Shown here: in pieces, positions 24,730 through 29,272 of the stretch
Layout of the letters: each line of letters begins with the position of its first letter
How positions within the stretch are numbered: the first letter of the stretch is position 1
DNA from: Firm-04 sp964463355
GTDB taxonomy: Bacteria > Bacillota > Clostridia > Oscillospirales > Ruminococcaceae
DNA: 29,272 bases
Direction: 5' to 3'
NCBI GenBank assembly: GCA_964463355.1
Contig: CAYXBP010000021.1
Coordinates: 1-29,272, forward strand
The notes under the pieces: generated by a model
What the model saw: only the letters and a program-made list of their open reading frames with translations
The model's database searches: none
Told to the model about the DNA's origin: nothing
Program-made: the position numbers and the translations under genes

Positions 24730-24907
24730 GGACAGAGGCGCGGTTGCGATGAGTCCCGGTGGGGTGAGGGTGCCGAACTCGTTTATGAAGCCCATCGGAA
24801 AAGGCAAAACCGCCGAAGTACATCTCCCGTTCGGTAGGGCGATGTGCTGGTTGCGTATCCAAACAGGTGCGTAACTGTCACGGCAAAGTGCCGTGGAGTG
24901 CTGACCG
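24730..24907 (+). promoter_or_regulatory. lysine riboswitch (L-box)
   Basis: The leader holds the conserved L-box parts in order: ACAGAGGCGCGGTTGC, GGTGAGGGTGCCGAACTCG, ATCGGAAAAGGCAAAACCGCCGAAG (split near 24795-24820), and a last hairpin ACGGCAAAGTGCCGT followed by GGAGTGCTG. The ends GGACAG and CTGACC form a P1-like stem with one mismatch. When lysine binds, P1 is stable and transcription stops at the downstream terminator. The downstream genes asd, dapA and dapB belong to lysine synthesis, which supports the call. Confidence 0.92.
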
Positions 24908-24962
24908 GATTCCTGCTGTGCTGCATCCCACGCACCGCAGGCACCGTTCATATAGCACATAG

Positions 24963-24999
24963 TCCGTCAGAGGGTACACTTCCTCTTGCGGATTTTTTT
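24963..24999 (+). terminator. riboswitch-controlled terminator
   Basis: TCCGTCAGAGG (24963-24973) pairs with CCTCTTGCGGA (24982-24992; one mismatch, one G-U) and is followed by seven T. The first arm CCGTCAG can instead pair with CTGACCGG (24901-24908), the 3' side of the riboswitch P1, with one bulge. Confidence 0.85.
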
Positions 25000-25074
25000 G
25001 TAACTGCACAGCAGGGCATTTTCTGTCGGATGCCCTTCGTGCGCAAAACCTACATCAAAAGGAGAAGATTTCCA

Positions 25075-26157
25075 ATGAAACAGTATCGTGTCGGTATCAT
25101 CGGCGCCACCGGAATGGTGGGTCAACGCTTTGCCCTTCTGCTTGCAGAGCATCCGTGGTTTCAGGTAACCACCCTTGCAGCTTCCTCCCGTTCCGCAGGG
25201 AAAACATATCGTGAGGCGGTTGGCAGCCGCTGGGCGTTTGAAGATCAGCCCATGCCCGAAAGCCTTGCAGACCTCATCGTTCACGACGCAACAGCCGATG
25301 TCGCACAAATCGCAGCGGCAGTGGATTTCTGCTTCTGTGCTGTGGATATGAAAAAAGAGGAGATCCGCGCCCTGGAAGAACAGTACGCAAAGGCAGAATG
25401 CCCCATCGTTTCCAATAACTCCGCACACCGCTTCACCCCCGATGTGCCCATGATCATCCCCGAAATCAACCCCGAGCATCTGGAGATCATTGCCGCGCAA
25501 AAAGCAAGACTGGGCACCAAAAAAGGCTTCATCGCAGTAAAATCGAACTGCTCTATCCAAAGCTATGTGCCTGCCCTGCATCCCCTGCGCAAGTTCGGCA
25601 TCAAGAACGTGCTGGCTTGCACCTATCAGGCAATCTCTGGCGCCGGAAAAACCTTCAAGCGTTGGCCCGAAATGGTCGATAACCTCATTCCCTACATCGG
25701 CGGCGAGGAGGAGAAATCCGAGCAGGAGCCTTTGAAGGTCTGGGGCAAGGTGCAAGGCGGCGAAATCGTGAAGGCGGAATCCCCCTGTATCACCACACAG
25801 TGCCTGCGCGTTCCCGTGGCAGATGGCCATACCGCAGCAGTGTTCGTCAGCTTTGAGCAGAAGCCTTCCATCGAGGAGATCAAAGCCGCATGGGCAGAAT
25901 ATGCCGGTGAGCCGCAGGCTCTGAAGCTGCCCATGGCACCCAAACAGTTCATCCACTACTTCGAGGAGCCGGATCGCCCTCAGGCTAGACTGGACCGTAT
26001 GCTGGAAGGCGGTATGGCAGTTTCCGTGGGTCGCCTGCGCGAGGATCGTATGTTTGATTACAAATTCGTGTGCCTCTCCCACAATACCCTGCGCGGCGCG
26101 GCTGGCGGTGCGGTGGAGCTGGCAGAGCTGCTTGCCGCAAAAGGCTACTTCGACTAA
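25075..26157 (+). CDS. asd: aspartate-semialdehyde dehydrogenase
   Basis: A 360-residue enzyme that reduces aspartyl phosphate to aspartate semialdehyde with NADPH, the branch to lysine, threonine and methionine. Marks: the nucleotide loop GIIGATGMVGQRF (7-19), catalytic C159 in VKSNCSIQ, R245 and H252 in RVPVADGHTA. The length and SNCSIQ form point to the archaeal/fungal-type branch of the family. AAAGGAG stands ten bases before the ATG. It is the first gene after the riboswitch. Confidence 0.92.
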   Translation: MKQYRVGIIGATGMVGQRFALLLAEHPWFQVTTLAASSRSAGKTYREAVGSRWAFEDQPMPESLADLIVHDATADVAQIAAAVDFCFCAVDMKKEEIRALEEQYAKAECPIVSNNSAHRFTPDVPMIIPEINPEHLEIIAAQKARLGTKKGFIAVKSNCSIQSYVPALHPLRKFGIKNVLACTYQAISGAGKTFKRWPEMVDNLIPYIGGEEEKSEQEPLKVWGKVQGGEIVKAESPCITTQCLRVPVADGHTAAVFVSFEQKPSIEEIKAAWAEYAGEPQALKLPMAPKQFIHYFEEPDRPQARLDRMLEGGMAVSVGRLREDRMFDYKFVCLSHNTLRGAAGGAVELAELLAAKGYFD

Positions 26158-26289
26158 AATCAGAAAAAAACACCATATTTCAGGCAAACACCGCACAGAG
26201 CCGTTGGTGCCCGATGCACCGCCAAAATGCTTTTTAGGCGGGCTTTGTGCCGCGTTGCCTTCAGGGAAGTGCAAAAGGGAGCGTGAACC

Positions 26290-26898
26290 ATGAAATCCAT
26301 CTTTCTATGTGCAATGGCAGATGCCCTGCGTATCGCCTCTGTGGATATCCGCAACGGTGACCATCTCTTCGGGCCGTTGGATTTCTACGACTATATTCCA
26401 CCAATTCCACATCCGCTGCCCTATGTGCCTGCCTATTTGCAGGATTACGAGTTTCAGCCAAAGCTGTTGAAGGATTTTCTCCGCAGCGACGCCTGTAAAG
26501 GCATCTACCGCCACTGCGATTATCTGGTGGCTCTGCCCGATGACTGCACCGATCTGGAATCCAGTGCCATACAGGATCTGTGCGTATCCGTGGGTGCCAA
26601 ACGCCCCGTGATGGAGTATCAGGCTTTTCTGCTCTCTGCCGATACTTCCTATCTCGCGGTAACGGCATCCAAGCGCGCTGTATGCGTAACCCATGTCATC
26701 GCAAAAAAAGATGAAACAGACCGCGTGTTTATCCCCATTAACCTGCTCAGCGAGGATACCCTCTATGAGGCACTCTCCGCACTGGATACTGAGCATACGT
26801 TGCCGGTTTATACCTTCGGGCTGCCTGCGGCGTACGACGAGATCGGCACAAAGGTATCTACCCAGACCCTGGTGAAGAACCTCGCAAGGTTGCTGTAA
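26290..26898 (+). CDS. unrecognised protein in the lysine operon
   Basis: A 202-residue soluble protein (MKSIFLCAMADALRIASVDI) with no signal peptide or membrane segment. The stretch from YLVALPDDCTDLESSAIQDL to AVCVTHV (about 79-140) faintly recalls the second half of MreB/actin-like ATPases, with the ALPDD and AI-x-DL pattern, but the phosphate loops are not clear. AAGGGAG stands nine bases before the ATG. It lies between asd and dapA with the 121-residue gene that follows after 14 bases. It may be a partner of the pathway or just a hitchhiker; no function is proposed. Confidence 0.7.
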   Translation: MKSIFLCAMADALRIASVDIRNGDHLFGPLDFYDYIPPIPHPLPYVPAYLQDYEFQPKLLKDFLRSDACKGIYRHCDYLVALPDDCTDLESSAIQDLCVSVGAKRPVMEYQAFLLSADTSYLAVTASKRAVCVTHVIAKKDETDRVFIPINLLSEDTLYEALSALDTEHTLPVYTFGLPAAYDEIGTKVSTQTLVKNLARLL

Positions 26899-26912
26899 CG
26901 GAGGGTTTGCTG

Positions 26913-27278
26913 ATGTATCTTGTGCGTGTATCATCCGGTGCAGCGGTGACAAAAGAACCCGTGCCCGATTGCAGTGAGCAGACGCTGCGCAAGCTCCTCA
27001 CGGCAGAGGTAACGGAACGTTTGCGCGCTTTTGAATCCCCTGAGGCATTCGCCCGAAAAGGCATCACCCTCTGCTACTATATCGATGGCAGAGGTGGCGA
27101 GCGTCAGCTGGATTCCAATTTCTGCGGCACTTGCCTGTACCATACAGGCTGCCCGATTTACGGTGATTTGCTGTTTGCAGCCGTGCAGGACAATACCCCG
27201 CGCGGCATGACCAACGCTGAGTGCGATATCCTGATTGCATGGCTGCACGAACAGTTTGCAAGCCTCTCCGTTTTGTAA
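26913..27278 (+). CDS. unrecognised 121-residue Cys-containing protein in the lysine operon
   Basis: A small soluble protein with a mid-part CYYIDGRGGERQLDSNFCGT and a CGTCLYHTGCP cluster (about 69-80) that could bind a metal. CGGAGGG stands seven bases before the ATG, and it follows the previous gene by 14 bases. dapA begins 57 bases after its stop. No family is recognised. Confidence 0.7.
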   Translation: MYLVRVSSGAAVTKEPVPDCSEQTLRKLLTAEVTERLRAFESPEAFARKGITLCYYIDGRGGERQLDSNFCGTCLYHTGCPIYGDLLFAAVQDNTPRGMTNAECDILIAWLHEQFASLSVL

Positions 27279-27335
27279 AATAAGCGGAACAAATTACGCC
27301 GATGTGACCATATCGGCAGAAAGGTTGCAATTTCT

Positions 27336-28223
27336 ATGAAGAATACGATTTTTACCGGCGCAGGTGTGGCTTTGGTTACACCCTTTTCCGCCGATGGTTC
27401 GGTCAATTATACCGTGTTTGCCTCTCTCATCGAGGAGCAGATTGCTGCTGGAACCGATGCACTGATCATTGCAGGCACCACCGGAGAAAGCTCTACCCTG
27501 ACTGAGGAAGAGCATATCGAGGTGCTGCGCTTTGCCATCCAGCAAACCAACCACCGCGTTCCCGTGATTGCAGGAACCGGCAGTAACGATACCAGCTTCT
27601 GTATCAGCCTTTCTCAAGAGGCAGAAAGCCTCGGCGCAGATGCGCTGCTGCTGGTAACCCCCTACTACAACAAGGCAACACAGAAGGGCTTGTACATCCA
27701 CTACAAGGCAATTGCAGAATCCGTGCATATCCCCGTGATTCTCTACAATGTGCCCTCTCGTACCGGCGTAAACATTGATGTGGAAACCGTGGCAAAGCTG
27801 GCGGAAATCCCGAACATTGTTGCCATTAAGGAAGCATCGGGCAATATCAGCTATCTTGCAAAGCTCATGGCGCGCTGCGGCGATTGCATTGATGTGTATA
27901 GCGGCAACGATGACCAGATTGTTCCCATGATGTCGCTGGGCGCAAAGGGCGTGATCTCCGTGCTTTCCAACGTTGCCCCCAGGGAAACACATGAGATGAC
28001 AATGGCTGCACTTCAGGGCGATTATGCCACCGCCGCAAAGCTGCAACTTGCATATTATGAGCTGATCAATGCACTGTTCTGCGAGGTCAACCCCATTCCC
28101 GTCAAGGAAGCACTGAATATGATGGGCAAGCAGGTCGGCGAATGTCGTTTGCCTTTGTGCGCCATGGAAGACAATAATCGTGAAAAGCTGCGTGCAGCGT
28201 TGCAGGCAAGGGGCCTGCTCTGA
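27336..28223 (+). CDS. dapA: 4-hydroxy-tetrahydrodipicolinate synthase
   Basis: A 295-residue TIM-barrel lyase that joins pyruvate and aspartate semialdehyde, the first committed step to diaminopimelate. The Schiff-base K165 (AIKEASGN), Y137 (LYNVPSRTG), R142, T48 and T49 (AGTTGESSTL) and Y111 all sit four residues after their E. coli places, so the core has no net indel. AGAAAGG is upstream of the ATG. dapB follows 35 bases later. Confidence 0.96.
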   Translation: MKNTIFTGAGVALVTPFSADGSVNYTVFASLIEEQIAAGTDALIIAGTTGESSTLTEEEHIEVLRFAIQQTNHRVPVIAGTGSNDTSFCISLSQEAESLGADALLLVTPYYNKATQKGLYIHYKAIAESVHIPVILYNVPSRTGVNIDVETVAKLAEIPNIVAIKEASGNISYLAKLMARCGDCIDVYSGNDDQIVPMMSLGAKGVISVLSNVAPRETHEMTMAALQGDYATAAKLQLAYYELINALFCEVNPIPVKEALNMMGKQVGECRLPLCAMEDNNREKLRAALQARGLL

Positions 28224-28258
28224 GAAATCAAATCATACCAAAAAGTGAGGGTATCAAG

Positions 28259-29020
28259 ATGGTTCAAATAGCAATCAGCGGTGTCTGCGGCAAAATGGGC
28301 AAAACCCTTGCCGCTTGCATTGCCGAACGGGAAAACTGCACAGTGATCGCAGGAATTGATCTGTTTCCCAACGATGCAGCAGGCTTTCCAGTGGTCACAA
28401 AGCCGGCAGAGCTGCCGCAAACCCCCGATGTAATCATCGACTACAGCAATCCAGCCAGCATTGATGGGCTGCTTGCCTATGCGCTGGAAAAAGGTGTGCC
28501 GTTGGTACTTGCTACTACAGGCTATTCCGATGCGCAAATGGAACAGATCCGTACCGCTGCAACACAAATCCCAATCTTCTTCTCGTTCAATATGTCGTTG
28601 GGCATCCAGCTGCTGATCGCGCTTTCCAAAAAAGCGGCAGCAGTGCTGGGCAATCAGTTTGATATTGAAATCATCGAAAAACATCACAACCAGAAGATTG
28701 ATGCGCCTTCTGGCACAGCCCTGATGCTTGCCAATGCCCTGTGCGAAGAAGCAACGCCTGCAAAGCACCCTGTGTACGATCGCCACAGTGTGCGCCGTAA
28801 GCGCGATATCACAGAAATCGGTATGCATTCGGTGCGTGGCGGCACCATTGTGGGCGAGCATGAAGTGCTGTTTGCAGGTCCGGATGAGTGCATCTCCCTG
28901 AAGCATACGGCAAGCTCCAAACGCGTGTTTGCGGAAGGCTCTGTCAATGCAGCGATTTTTATGGCAGGCAACCGCCCGCCCAAACTGTATGATATGACAG
29001 ACTTGCTTGCCACAACTTGA
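28259..29020 (+). CDS. dapB: 4-hydroxy-tetrahydrodipicolinate reductase
   Basis: A 253-residue reductase that makes tetrahydrodipicolinate. Marks: the nucleotide loop ISGVCGKMGKTL (6-17), the interdomain FSFNMSLG (108-115), and the catalytic EKHHNQKIDAPSGTAL (140-155) with H142, H143 and K146. A GAGGG site is upstream of the ATG. It is the last gene of the lysine operon; a strong terminator follows. Confidence 0.96.
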   Translation: MVQIAISGVCGKMGKTLAACIAERENCTVIAGIDLFPNDAAGFPVVTKPAELPQTPDVIIDYSNPASIDGLLAYALEKGVPLVLATTGYSDAQMEQIRTAATQIPIFFSFNMSLGIQLLIALSKKAAAVLGNQFDIEIIEKHHNQKIDAPSGTALMLANALCEEATPAKHPVYDRHSVRRKRDITEIGMHSVRGGTIVGEHEVLFAGPDECISLKHTASSKRVFAEGSVNAAIFMAGNRPPKLYDMTDLLATT

Positions 29021-29044
29021 TTTGCTCATAAGTGTAAAGAAAAA

Positions 29045-29083
29045 CCTCCTATGGTTAACATGACGCCATAGGAGGTCTTTTTA
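29045..29083 (+). terminator. strong terminator after dapB
   Basis: A perfect 11-bp stem ACCTCCTATGG / CCATAGGAGGT (29045-29055 and 29067-29077) is followed by C-TTTTT. Confidence 0.93.
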
Positions 29084-29174
29084 TTGCTTGCGAAACCACG
29101 GTTGATACAGCTTACGCATCAGATTTTGAAGGAGCGTGATGATCTCAAGCCATGGTTCTTATTCTATAAAAACA

Positions 29175-29210
29175 AGCACTCGCAGAAGGCTCAGGCTTCT
29201 GCGCAGTGCT
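29175..29210. terminator. long hairpin after tRNA-Cys, bidirectional
   Basis: AGCACT plus CGCAGAAG (29175-29188) pairs with CTTCTGCG plus AGTGCT (29196-29210) with one bulged C. T-runs follow on both strands. On the minus strand it begins ten bases after the tRNA-Cys end. Confidence 0.85.
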
Positions 29211-29220
29211 TTTTGCCGAG

Positions 29221-29272
29221 AGGCGCGAACCAGATTTGAACTGGTGATCACGGTGTTGCAGACAGGGATTGC
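29221..29272 (-). tRNA. tRNA-Cys (anticodon GCA), cut by the window edge
   Basis: The 3' 52 bases are visible: anticodon loop CTGCAAC, short variable region GTGATC, T-arm ACCAGTTCAAATCTGGT, acceptor half TCGCGCC and discriminator T, the base expected for cysteine. The anticodon stem CCTGT / ACCGT has only three of five pairs. The 5' half lies outside the window. Confidence 0.75.

Noticed and set aside
24967..26274. A 435-codon minus-strand open frame opposite asd
   Set aside because: The plus strand is a clear aspartate-semialdehyde dehydrogenase; the opposite frame starts inside a non-coding stretch and shows no motif.

Overview
The window looks like chromosome from a Gram-positive, anaerobic gut or rumen clostridium, most likely Ruminococcus or a close relative. 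Signs are consistent AGGAGG-type ribosome binding sites, sigma-A promoters with exact 17-base spacers, sporulation genes (spoVS, spoIIID, a PdaA-like deacetylase), Thr-rich linkers in exported proteins, and a C-terminal dockerin on a giant surface protease. The genus is inferred from these traits and not from a database search.

Layout. Bases 1-1300 are an accessory strip: the start of an AAA-ATPase-like gene that runs off the left edge, a short gene remnant, and non-coding sequence. It lies next to a tRNA-Ser pair (GCT, TGA) with its own promoter and terminator. Bases 1719-9148 (minus strand) hold a two-gene unit: a membrane-anchored, Thr-rich-linker protein with a glycoside-hydrolase-like domain, then a 2046-residue secreted subtilase with leucine-rich repeats and a dockerin. 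A MecA-like adaptor gene (plus) converges with rpe (minus). rpe and a four-gene L-fucose operon (fucA, fucU, a rhamnulokinase-type kinase, fucI) diverge from a shared 230-base control region.

Bases 15246-19751 hold small or unrelated genes: a possible small antisense gene, a membrane protein, a PdaA-like deacetylase that seems to start at ACG, a phage-type replication-initiator-like protein containing a 10-bp DNA repeat, an AGCS-family amino-acid transporter and a small membrane protein. Bases 19769-21273 are a promoter-two genes-terminator unit (DUF2156-like protein and YkgJ-type cysteine-cluster protein). Bases 21319-23574 are a xer recombinase, a Thr-rich anchored protein and ymdB. spoVS and spoIIID then converge on one hairpin.

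Bases 24693-29083 are a lysine/diaminopimelate operon. It has a sigma-A promoter, a lysine riboswitch with a visible terminator/antiterminator choice, asd, two unrecognised genes, dapA, dapB and a strong terminator. Asd, DapA and DapB carry aspartyl phosphate to tetrahydrodipicolinate; aspartokinase is not in the window. The right edge cuts a tRNA-Cys gene.

The fucose genes convert L-fucose to dihydroxyacetone phosphate and lactaldehyde, but no fucose transporter, regulator or lactaldehyde reductase is present here.
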